DNA from: Lentzea xinjiangensis
GTDB lineage: Bacteria; Actinomycetota; Actinomycetes; Mycobacteriales; Pseudonocardiaceae
Assembly: GCF_900110955.1 (NCBI RefSeq)
Contig: NZ_FOFR01000005.1
Span: 62,001-126,000 of the forward strand
Reading direction: 5' to 3'
DNA length: 64,000 nucleotides
Shown here: positions 57,647-64,000 of the stretch, piece by piece
Layout: the number at the start of each line of letters is the position of its first letter
How positions within the stretch are numbered: position 1 is the first letter of the stretch
Made by a program: the position numbers and the translations under genes
Notes under the pieces: model-generated
What the model was told of the DNA's origin: nothing
What the model saw: the letters and a program-made list of their open reading frames with translations, nothing else
The model's database searches: none

Positions 57647-58702
57647 ATGAGCTACCGCTACCCCGTGTCGATGCCTTCGTTGCGCGGCAACGAGCTCGAG
57701 TACACGTCGAAGGCCGTGACCGACGGCTGGATCTCCTCGCAGGGCCCGTACGTGCCGCAGTTCGAGGAGGCTTTCGCCGCCTACAACAACGTCAAGCACG
57801 GCGTGGCCTGCTCGTCGGGCACGACCGCGCTGACGCTCGCGTTGCGCGCACTGGGTGTCGGACCGGGTGACGAGGTGATCGTGCCCGAGTTCACCATGAT
57901 CGCCAGCGCGTGGGCGGTGACCTACACCGGCGCGACCCCCGTGTTCGTGGACTGCGCGGACGACCTGAACATCGACGTCGCGAAGATCGAGGAGAAGATC
58001 ACCCCGCGCACCAAGGTGATCATGCCGGTGCACGTCTACGGCCGGCAGTGCGACATGGAGCCGATCCTCGAGCTCGCCTACGAGTACAACCTGCGCGTCG
58101 TCGAGGACTCGGCGGAGGCGCACGGCGTCCGGCCGACCGGTGACATCGCGGCGTTCTCGCTGTTCGCCAACAAGATCATCACCTCCGGTGAGGGCGGCAT
58201 CTGCCTGACGAACGACCCGCACCTGGCGCGGCAGATGGCGCACCTGCGCGGCATGGCGTTCACCCGCGACCACAGCTTCCTGCACAAGAAGCTCGCCTAC
58301 AACTTCCGGATGACCAACCTGCAGGCCGCGGTCGCGCTGGCGCAGACCGAACGCCTCGACGAGATCCTCGCGGCCCGCGCGCAGATCGAGAAGCGCTACG
58401 ACGAGGGACTGCGGGGCATCAAGGGCATCACCCTCATGCCGCCGCGGGACGTGCTGTGGATGTACGACCTGCGCGCGGAGCGCCGGGACGAGCTGATGGC
58501 CCACCTCGCGGAGAACGGCATCGAGACCCGCCTCTTCTTCAAGCCGATGAGCAGGCAGCCCGGCTACCTGGACCCGGTGTGGCCGACGCTGAACGCGAAC
58601 CGGTTCGCCGAGGACGGCCTGTACCTGCCCACCCACGCCGAGCTGACCGAGGAAGACCAGGACTACATCGTGCGGCACGTCCGCCAGTTCTACGGGGAAT
58701 GA
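57647..58702 (+). CDS. PLP-dependent sugar aminotransferase, GDP-ketohexose type (NysDII/AmphDII-like)
   Basis: A 351-residue fold-type I aminotransferase of the DegT/DnrJ/EryC1/StrS family. Motifs include GVACSSGTTALTLALRALG, DEVIVPEFTMIASAWAVTYT, VVEDSAEAHG (PLP-ring Asp) and FSLFANKIITSGEGG with the PLP lysine in NK. The opening SYRYPVSMPSLRGNE and the tail ETRLFFKPMSRQPGY fit the perosamine/mycosamine synthase branch, which aminates GDP-4-keto- or 3-keto-6-deoxymannose. The preceding TTG at 57641 is possible, but I prefer the ATG at 57647 with GTGAG upstream. It sits between the glycosyltransferase and the CYP. GDP-mannose 4,6-dehydratase, the other gene needed, is not in the window. An AHBA-synthase role is less likely. 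Confidence 0.88.
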   Translation: MSYRYPVSMPSLRGNELEYTSKAVTDGWISSQGPYVPQFEEAFAAYNNVKHGVACSSGTTALTLALRALGVGPGDEVIVPEFTMIASAWAVTYTGATPVFVDCADDLNIDVAKIEEKITPRTKVIMPVHVYGRQCDMEPILELAYEYNLRVVEDSAEAHGVRPTGDIAAFSLFANKIITSGEGGICLTNDPHLARQMAHLRGMAFTRDHSFLHKKLAYNFRMTNLQAAVALAQTERLDEILAARAQIEKRYDEGLRGIKGITLMPPRDVLWMYDLRAERRDELMAHLAENGIETRLFFKPMSRQPGYLDPVWPTLNANRFAEDGLYLPTHAELTEEDQDYIVRHVRQFYGE

Positions 58703-58705
58703 GAC

Positions 58706-59875
58706 ATGACGAGCACTGACCTGGTCCCGTTCATGCTGCGCCGTCCCGGCGCGCCGTTCCCTCCCCCGGAGTACGCGGACTTCCGCGAGCGACCCGGCCT
58801 GGTGAAGGCCGCGCTGCCGTCCGGCGAGACGGTGTGGCTGGTCACGCGGCACGAGGAGGTTCGCTCGGTCCTCACCGACCCGCGCATCAGCTCCAACCCC
58901 ACGCACGAGGGCTTTCCGCGGCCGTCGCGCACCGTGGGCGCGCCGTCCGCGGACGACGTGCCGGGCTGGTTCGTGTCGCTGGACCCGCCCGACCACAACA
59001 GGTTCCGCAAGGCGCTGATCCCCGAGTTCACGGTGCGCCGCATCCGGTCGCTGCGCCCGGCGGTCGAGGAGATCGTCGACCGGTCGATCGACCAGATGAC
59101 GGCCAAGGGCGACTCCGCCGACCTCGTCGAGGACTTCTCGCTCTCGGTGCCGTCGCTGGTGATCTCGTCGCTGCTGGGCGTGCCGAAGGTGGACCGCGAC
59201 TTCTTCGAGGAGAAGACGAAGGTCCTGGTGACGCTGACGTCGACCGACGAGGAACGCGACAAGGCCTCCGAGCACCTGCTGCGCTACATCAACCGGCTGA
59301 TCTCGATCAAGTCCAAGCGGCCGGGCGACGACCTCATCAGCAAGCTGCTCCAGGGCGGCCTGCTGACGCCCCAGGAGCTCTCCGGCGTCGCGATGCTGCT
59401 GCTGATCGCGGGCCACGAGACGACGGCGAACAACATCTCGCTCGGTGTCGTCACGTTGCTGCAGCAGAAGCAGTGGATCGGTGACGAGCGCGCGATCGAG
59501 GAGCTGCTGCGCTACCACTCGGTCGCGGACCTGGTGGCGTTGCGCGTGGCGGTCGAGGACGTGGAGATCGGCGGGCAGCTCGTCCGCAAGGGCGAGGGGA
59601 TCGTGCCGCTCGTGGCGGGCGCGAACCACGACCCGGAGGTGTTCGAGCGGCCGCACGAGTTCGACCCGTCCCGTTCGGCGACGGGTCACGTGGCGTTCGG
59701 CTACGGCGTGCACCAGTGCCTCGGGCAGAACCTGGTGCGGCTGGAGATGGACGTCGCCTACCGCGGCCTGTTCCAGCGGCTGCCGAACCTCGAGATCGCG
59801 GTTCCGCTGGAGGAGCTGCAGTTCAAGTACGACGGGGTCCTCTTCGGACTCCACGCGCTCCCCGTGCGCTGGTGA
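58706..59875 (+). CDS. Cytochrome P450, polyene methyl-oxidase type (AmphN/PimG-like)
   Basis: A 389-residue class I bacterial P450. The I-helix oxygen-activation motif is canonical (LLLIAGHETTANN, about 229-241), the K-helix has EELLR, and the haem loop reads FGYGVHQCLG (about 331-340, Cys ligand). It begins 3 bp after the aminotransferase stop with GGGGAA upstream of ATG, and a ferredoxin gene follows after 14 bp. The P450-plus-ferredoxin pair next to mycosamine genes matches the polyene enzymes that oxidise an exocyclic backbone methyl to a carboxylate, and the synthases here insert at least three methyl branches that could be the target. That substrate is inference; hydroxylation is the alternative. 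Confidence 0.9.
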   Translation: MTSTDLVPFMLRRPGAPFPPPEYADFRERPGLVKAALPSGETVWLVTRHEEVRSVLTDPRISSNPTHEGFPRPSRTVGAPSADDVPGWFVSLDPPDHNRFRKALIPEFTVRRIRSLRPAVEEIVDRSIDQMTAKGDSADLVEDFSLSVPSLVISSLLGVPKVDRDFFEEKTKVLVTLTSTDEERDKASEHLLRYINRLISIKSKRPGDDLISKLLQGGLLTPQELSGVAMLLLIAGHETTANNISLGVVTLLQQKQWIGDERAIEELLRYHSVADLVALRVAVEDVEIGGQLVRKGEGIVPLVAGANHDPEVFERPHEFDPSRSATGHVAFGYGVHQCLGQNLVRLEMDVAYRGLFQRLPNLEIAVPLEELQFKYDGVLFGLHALPVRW

Positions 59876-59889
59876 TGGGAAGGAACGTC

Positions 59890-60084
59890 ATGGCTGGCAT
59901 CAGTGTGGACACCGGAAAGTGCATCGGCTCGGCGCAGTGCGTGCTGGCCGCGCCGGACGTGTTCGACCAGGACGACGACGGGTTCGTCGTGGTGCTCGAC
60001 GACAGCCCGTCGGGTGCGGCGGAGGCGGCCGCGCGCACGGCCCGCGGTCTCTGCCCGGCGCAGGCGATCTCCGTGCACGACTAG
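59890..60084 (+). CDS. [3Fe-4S] ferredoxin, partner of the adjacent P450
   Basis: A 64-residue ferredoxin with the cysteine pattern CIGSAQC near the N-terminus and a later CP (GLCPAQAI), the three-cysteine arrangement of small [3Fe-4S] ferredoxins that feed electrons to actinomycete P450s. The sequence is acidic in the middle (DVFDQDDDG). GGAAGGAA precedes the ATG at 59890. It closes the tailoring operon. Its stop overlaps the stop of the convergent LysR-like gene by four bases (CTAG, 60081-60084). Confidence 0.93.
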   Translation: MAGISVDTGKCIGSAQCVLAAPDVFDQDDDGFVVVLDDSPSGAAEAAARTARGLCPAQAISVHD

Positions 60085-60782
60085 CGTCCGCGACCGCGGC
60101 GGGGTTTCGCGCGCTTGGCCGGTGGCTGCTGCCGCCGGTCCGGCGCGGGACCCCGCCGTTGCTGTTTCGCGGCCGGCTCGGCCGCGGGCCCGCGGGTGCT
60201 GTTGACGGTGCGGCCGCGGACGATGCCGATCAGGTGCTCGACCAGCTCGGGGTTCTCGTCGCGGATCGGGAACGCCAGCGCGACGCGCGACTGCGGGGCG
60301 TCGTCCAGCGGCGCGTGCTTGAGGTCCCTGCGGTGGTGCAGCCGGGCCAGCGACTGCGGCACGACCAGCAACCCGGCCCCGGCGGCGACGATCTCGACGG
60401 CGTCCGCGGTGGTCTCCGGCCGTTCGACCGGCGGCTGCCCAGGTGGGGAGTCCCAGTCGAGCGTGTCGTCGAGCGGCTGCCACAGGACGTGCCCGCCGAG
60501 GTCCTGGAGGGACAGTTCGCCGACGGCGGCGAACTCGTGGTCCTTCGGGAACACGACGACGGTGGTCTCGGTGTAGAGCGGGATGGCGTGCAGGTCCTCG
60601 CGGTCGCCGGGCAGCCTGAGCAGGGCCGCGTCGGCCTCGCCGGACCGCACCCTCGGCGCGGCTTCGGCGGCGGCGGTCAGCACGAGGGTCAGCGGGGTCT
60701 GCGGCAGGCGTTCCTGCCAGACGCGCGCCCACTTGCCCGGCGTCACACCGGGGACGTACGCGAGCGTGAACGATCCGGTCAC
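60081..60782 (-). CDS. LysR-type substrate-binding-domain protein lacking the DNA-binding domain
   Basis: A 233-residue protein that resembles only the C-terminal effector-binding half of LysR regulators (TLAYVPGVTPGKWARVWQER near the start, GEADAALLRLP, TTVVVFPKDHEF, VEIVAAGAGLLVVPQSLARL). No helix-turn-helix precedes it: the frame begins at GTG 60782, and the opposite gene begins 57 bp away. The last ~35 residues are Arg/Pro/Gln-rich and basic. TAGCCT (60789-60794) lies 6 nt before the GTG with no ribosome site, pointing to a leaderless transcript. Paired divergently with a DUF5997 gene, it looks like a conserved actinobacterial chromosomal gene rather than a cluster enzyme. Function unknown. 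Confidence 0.8.
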   Translation of the reverse strand: MTGSFTLAYVPGVTPGKWARVWQERLPQTPLTLVLTAAAEAAPRVRSGEADAALLRLPGDREDLHAIPLYTETTVVVFPKDHEFAAVGELSLQDLGGHVLWQPLDDTLDWDSPPGQPPVERPETTADAVEIVAAGAGLLVVPQSLARLHHRRDLKHAPLDDAPQSRVALAFPIRDENPELVEHLIGIVRGRTVNSTRGPAAEPAAKQQRRGPAPDRRQQPPAKRAKPRRGRGR

Positions 60783-60839
60783 GTGCTGAGGCTAGCCTGC
60801 CGCCGCTTCCGGCCGGACGAGCCGGTTACTCTTTTCGGC
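60783..60839. promoter_or_regulatory. Divergent leaderless promoters of the LysR-domain and DUF5997 genes
   Basis: Only 57 bp separate the two starts. Rightward: TACTCT (60827-60832) then 7 nt then ATG. Leftward: TAGCCT (60789-60794, read on minus) then 6 nt then GTG. Both fit TANNNT -10 boxes of leaderless genes, and neither start has a Shine-Dalgarno sequence. Confidence 0.6.
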
Positions 60840-61217
60840 ATGAAGTCGCAGCAGACCATGAAGCCCGCCACCGCCGCGAAGAAGCTGGGCGTGTACCTCG
60901 AGGCCACCCCCGAGGAGTTCCAGGCGGGTGTCGTGTCGCGCGACGAGCTCGACGAGCTGCAGGCCAACCCGCCGCAGTGGCTGCGCGACCTGCGCCGCAA
61001 CGGCCCGCACCCCAAGCAGCTGATCGCGCAGAAGCTGGGGATCTCGACCTCGGGTCTCGTGCGCGCCGGCATCACCGAGGCGCTCACCACCGACCAGATC
61101 ACCGCGATCAAGGAGGAGAACCCGGACTGGCTGGTGCGCGAGCGCGCCACCTACCGGGAGTTCCGCGCCGAGGAGGCGCGCCTCGCGGAGAAGGCGCGCC
61201 TCGCCGACGAAGACTGA
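60840..61217 (+). CDS. DUF5997 family protein
   Basis: A 125-residue protein opening MKSQQTMKPATAAKKLGVYL, with TPEEFQ, PPQWLRDLRRNGPHP, LGISTSGLVRAGITEALTTDQI and a charged Glu/Arg/Ala tail. I recognise it as the uncharacterised actinobacterial DUF5997 family, usually next to a LysR-domain gene as here. The middle could form a helix-turn-helix-like pair, but no function is known. The ATG at 60840 lacks a ribosome site and sits 7 nt after TACTCT, indicating a leaderless mRNA. It converges on the second P450 gene across an 18-bp gap. It is probably genome backbone trapped within the cluster. Confidence 0.82.
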   Translation: MKSQQTMKPATAAKKLGVYLEATPEEFQAGVVSRDELDELQANPPQWLRDLRRNGPHPKQLIAQKLGISTSGLVRAGITEALTTDQITAIKEENPDWLVRERATYREFRAEEARLAEKARLADED

Positions 61218-61235
61218 GGTCACCAGGTCGGCAGG

Positions 61236-62423
61236 TCACCAGGTCAGCGGGAACTTCTCCAGGCCGCCCGCGAGGCGGCCGCCGGGGTGCGACTCGAGCT
61301 CGGCCTCCGGCACCGCGAGCCGCAGCGTCGGCAGGCGCTCGAACAGGGCGGTGTAGGCGACGGCGAGGATGATCCGCACGAGCGGGGCGCCGGTGCAGTG
61401 CCGCATGCCGTGGCCGAACGTGAAGTGGTGGTTGGGCGAGCGGGTGACGTCGAACGCGTGCGGGTTGTCGAACGCGCGGGGGTCGAAGTTGGCGAGGCTG
61501 AAGTCCAGCATCACCAGGTCGCCCTCCTTGATCGTGACGCCGCCGATCTCGATGTCCTCGCTCGCGTAGCGGGGCAGGACGGGCGAGCTGATGGTGGCGC
61601 GCATGACCTCGTCGACGGCGCGCGCCATGATCTCGGGGTCGGCCATGGCCTTCGCGCGCTGCTCGGGGTTGCGCAGGAACAGCAGCACGCCGAAGTCGAG
61701 GTGGCTCGCGAGGCCCGCGAGGCCGGTGAACAGCAGCGTGACGACGTGCAGGCCGATCTCGTCGTTGGTCAGGCCGGTCTCGATGAAGCGGGAGATGACG
61801 TCGTCGCCGAGGTCCGAGCGGCGCCGTTCGCCGATGTCGGCGGCGAAGCCGAACAGCGGGTCCATGCCCGCCTCGGCGGACTGCTGGTCGGACGCGCCGA
61901 CGGTGTCCATCATGTCGAGGAGCGCGCGGCGGTCCTCGACGGGGATGCCGACCATGTCGCACAACGCCTGCTGCGAGTAGTCCATCGAGTAGGCGGCGTG
62001 CAGGTCGACCGGCGGGCCGGCGGCGATGATCGCGTCGAGCTTGGCGTGCGCGATGGCCTCGACGCGTTCGCGGCGCTCGATGACGCGGCGGGCGGCGAAG
62101 CTCTGGGTGTACAGGACGCGCTTCTTCTCGTGGCGTTCCTTCTCGACCTCGATGTCGTCGCTGGTGACGAGCATGTCGAGCATGGGGTTGCGCAGGAACC
62201 GCGGCGCGTTCGCCGGGTCCTTGTGGGACCGGCCGAGTTTCTGGTTCTGCAGCAGCGCTTTCACCTCGGCGTGCCGGGTGACGAGCCAGCCCTCGTCACC
62301 CGCCGGCGTCCGGATGCGGCACACCGGCGCCTGCTCCTGCAGCCGCAGCCGCAGCTCGCTGAACGTCAGGATCGACGGCAGTTCGACCCCGATCAGGGGC
62401 AGTTCCTGCGATGTGGTGGTCAT
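61236..62423 (-). CDS. Atypical cytochrome P450 without the I-helix acid/alcohol pair
   Basis: A 395-residue P450 with an intact K-helix (DEVMR) and haem loop FTFGHGMRHCTG (about 346-357, Arg where most neighbours have His). The I-helix, normally AGxE/DTT, reads LFTGLAGLASHLDFG (about 230-244), so both the conserved acid and the threonine used for oxygen protonation are missing. Such P450s often do unusual chemistry or rely on a substrate hydroxyl. The ATG at 62423 follows GGGAAGG. It lies 46 bp after the thioesterase-bearing synthase on the same strand and is probably co-transcribed, so it is a likely tailoring enzyme acting on the released or bound polyketide. Reaction unknown. Confidence 0.9.
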   Translation of the reverse strand: MTTTSQELPLIGVELPSILTFSELRLRLQEQAPVCRIRTPAGDEGWLVTRHAEVKALLQNQKLGRSHKDPANAPRFLRNPMLDMLVTSDDIEVEKERHEKKRVLYTQSFAARRVIERRERVEAIAHAKLDAIIAAGPPVDLHAAYSMDYSQQALCDMVGIPVEDRRALLDMMDTVGASDQQSAEAGMDPLFGFAADIGERRRSDLGDDVISRFIETGLTNDEIGLHVVTLLFTGLAGLASHLDFGVLLFLRNPEQRAKAMADPEIMARAVDEVMRATISSPVLPRYASEDIEIGGVTIKEGDLVMLDFSLANFDPRAFDNPHAFDVTRSPNHHFTFGHGMRHCTGAPLVRIILAVAYTALFERLPTLRLAVPEAELESHPGGRLAGGLEKFPLTW

Positions 62424-62469
62424 GGACGCCTTCCCGGATTCTCTTCTGCCGAGCGCTGTCGGCTGGTTG

Positions 62470-64000
62470 TCAGGCCTTGACGGCGGTGAACGCGCCGAGC
62501 CAGTCCTCCACGACGCCCGCGACGAGGCCCGCGTCCTCCTTGACCATCGCCATGTGGTCGGTGGCGACGACGCGGATCTCGTCGGCGGGCACGTCGACCT
62601 CCTGCTCGGTCGTCACGAGGTCGGTGCCCCTGACCTCGTTGGCGCAGCGGATGAGCAGCTTCGGCGCCGACGTGTGCAGGCCGGTGTCGACGATGAGCGG
62701 GAACCAGTGCGCCATCGCGGACAGGCGGGCGCTGTTCATGGTCACCGCGGGCGAGTCCATGGTGGTGAAGTAGTTCGTCGTGACGGCGTCGAAGTCCATG
62801 CCCTCGCGGGAGTTGTAGTTCATGCTCAGGGTGTCGAGCATGATCACCGCTTCCGGGGTGACGCCCCAGGTCTGCTCGAGCACGGCGGCGGCGAAGCAGG
62901 CGAGCGTGCCGCCGGACGAATGTCCCACGAGGACGAACGGGTCGCCGTCGGTGCCGTCGAGGATGCTCTCCGCGATGAACCTCGCGGCGGCCTCGGTGGT
63001 GCGCGGCAGCGCCTCGCCCTCGCCGAAGCCGATGAGCGGCAGCGCCGACACGTGCCGTTTGCCCCGCAGGTGGGCGGCGAGCCGCGCGTACATGTGCACC
63101 CCGGCGGTCGCGCCGGGAGCGCTGACGCAGACCAGCCTGGGCAGCGCCGGCCCGTCGGCGAGCGTGACGGGGACGGGCAGGTCCTCCAGCTCGGCCGGGC
63201 TGTCGAACATCGGGCGCAGGGTGGCGACGGCCTTGAGCATCCGCAGCCCCTCGACGACCTTGCCCGCGGCGACGCTCTGCATGAACAGCCCGGCCACCGT
63301 GTCGTTCGCGCTGACCGCCGCGGCGGTGCCGGTGGGTCCGGTGATGGTGCCGAGCTCGGCGTCGACCCTGGCGGCGAGGGCCGCGGGCGTGCCGCTGTCG
63401 AACACGGCGCTGCCCGGCAGCGCGAGGGTGAGCAGGTCGTTGAGCTGGTTGCGCAGCTCGACGGCGATGAGCGAGTCGAAGCCCAGCTCCAGGAAGTTCT
63501 TCTCCGGGTCGATCCTGGAGCTGTCCGGGTGGCCGAGGAGCGCGGCGCAGGTGCCCACGACGAGGTCGCGAACCTGGATCGCGCGCTCGTCGGGGTCCGA
63601 CTCGCGCAACCGGTCGAGCAGCGTGACGGCGGCCGGCCGGCTCTGCCGCGGGGCGGCCTGCTCGTCGACGAGGTCGCGCAGCAGCGGCATCACGCGCTGC
63701 TGCGGGGCGTGGCTCACGTGCATCGGGACGACGACGGGCCGGTCGGCGGCGAGCGCCGCGTCGAACAGCGCGAGGCCCTGCTCGACGGCGAGCGGGGGCG
63801 TGCCGGAGCGGGCGATGCGGTCCATGGTGGCCTCGCTGAGGCCCGCGGTCATGCCGCTGTGCTGTGCCCACGGTCCCCAGGCGATGCTGACGGTGCCGGG
63901 GCGGGTCGTCGCGAGCGCGTCGAGGTAGGCGTTGGCGGCGGCGTAGTTGCCCTGGCCGGGGGCGCCCACGACGCCGGCGGCCGAGCTGTAGAGGACGAGC
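62470..64000 (-). CDS. Polyketide synthase terminal module, KR-ACP-thioesterase end (partial, 5' part beyond window)
   Basis: About 509 C-terminal residues are visible. They begin inside a ketoreductase at LVLYSSAAG with the catalytic Tyr in [15 protein letters not shown]. The residue eight before Tyr is not Trp, so A-type is unlikely. An ACP follows ([16 protein letters not shown]), then a type I thioesterase with nucleophile GHSSGG (about 62908-62928), Asp in LDTLSMNYN and His in ATDHMAMV. This is the chain-releasing module, expected to cyclise (macrolactone) or hydrolyse the finished polyketide. The gene is transcribed into the window from the right, so further synthase DNA must lie beyond base 64000. 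The stop is TGA at 62470-62472. Confidence 0.95.
   Translation of the reverse strand, partial: LVLYSSAAGVVGAPGQGNYAAANAYLDALATTRPGTVSIAWGPWAQHSGMTAGLSEATMDRIARSGTPPLAVEQGLALFDAALAADRPVVVPMHVSHAPQQRVMPLLRDLVDEQAAPRQSRPAAVTLLDRLRESDPDERAIQVRDLVVGTCAALLGHPDSSRIDPEKNFLELGFDSLIAVELRNQLNDLLTLALPGSAVFDSGTPAALAARVDAELGTITGPTGTAAAVSANDTVAGLFMQSVAAGKVVEGLRMLKAVATLRPMFDSPAELEDLPVPVTLADGPALPRLVCVSAPGATAGVHMYARLAAHLRGKRHVSALPLIGFGEGEALPRTTEAAARFIAESILDGTDGDPFVLVGHSSGGTLACFAAAVLEQTWGVTPEAVIMLDTLSMNYNSREGMDFDAVTTNYFTTMDSPAVTMNSARLSAMAHWFPLIVDTGLHTSAPKLLIRCANEVRGTDLVTTEQEVDVPADEIRVVATDHMAMVKEDAGLVAGVVEDWLGAFTAVKA

Noticed and set aside
57641..58702. AHBA synthase role for the DegT-family aminotransferase, making this an ansamycin cluster
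   Set aside because: Its N- and C-terminal signatures fit GDP-sugar aminotransferases, it sits next to a polyene-type glycosyltransferase, and no amide synthase or other AHBA genes are present; a chorismatase supplies the starter instead.
61218..61250. Direct repeat of AGGTCACCAGGTC at the end of the DUF5997 and P450 genes
   Set aside because: Only two short copies partly within coding sequence; no support for an att site or insertion scar.

Overview
The window looks like part of a large modular (type I) polyketide biosynthetic cluster from a high-GC actinomycete. Very high GC, GTG/ATG starts with GGAG-type ribosome sites, giant multimodular synthases and a LAL-family regulator all fit. Family Pseudonocardiaceae (Lentzea/Saccharothrix/Actinosynnema-like) is a guess from style, not a demonstrated assignment. 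The cluster runs off both ends: one synthase is cut at base 1 and another at base 64000.

Layout. Bases 48420 down to 1 hold three co-directional minus-strand synthase genes. The first has a CoA-ligase/degenerate-KR/ACP loading module plus module 1. The second is a 9,228-residue protein with modules 2-7. The third carries modules 8, 9 and the start of module 10. Divergent from them (48688-52613) is a three-gene starter operon: a chorismatase, a short class II DAHP synthase and an MhpA-like flavin hydroxylase. A LAL regulator (53106-55844, minus) follows, converging on that operon across a hairpin-rich 492-bp gap. Next comes a plus-strand tailoring operon (56123-60084): a polyene-type glycosyltransferase, a PLP sugar aminotransferase, a CYP and a ferredoxin. 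Two small genes that look like chromosomal backbone (a LysR substrate-binding-domain protein and a DUF5997 protein, both apparently leaderless) sit inside the cluster. The right end carries a second, atypical P450 and the KR-ACP-thioesterase end of another synthase.

How the parts work together (inference). DAHP synthase raises chorismate supply. The chorismatase makes a hydroxybenzoate, probably 3-hydroxybenzoate, which the loading ligase activates. Domain reading predicts aryl-CH(OH)-CH2, a methyl-branched triene, a stretch with three hydroxyls and two methyls, then a second run of double bonds, extended by modules outside the window and released by the thioesterase. The glycosyltransferase and aminotransferase resemble the mycosamine (or perosamine) pair of antifungal polyenes. 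The CYP/ferredoxin pair resembles the enzymes that oxidise a backbone methyl to carboxyl in those polyenes. The combination of an aromatic hydroxybenzoate starter and ring hydroxylase, as in ansamycin-type pathways, with a polyene aminosugar/carboxylation cassette is the main point of interest. I do not recognise the product.
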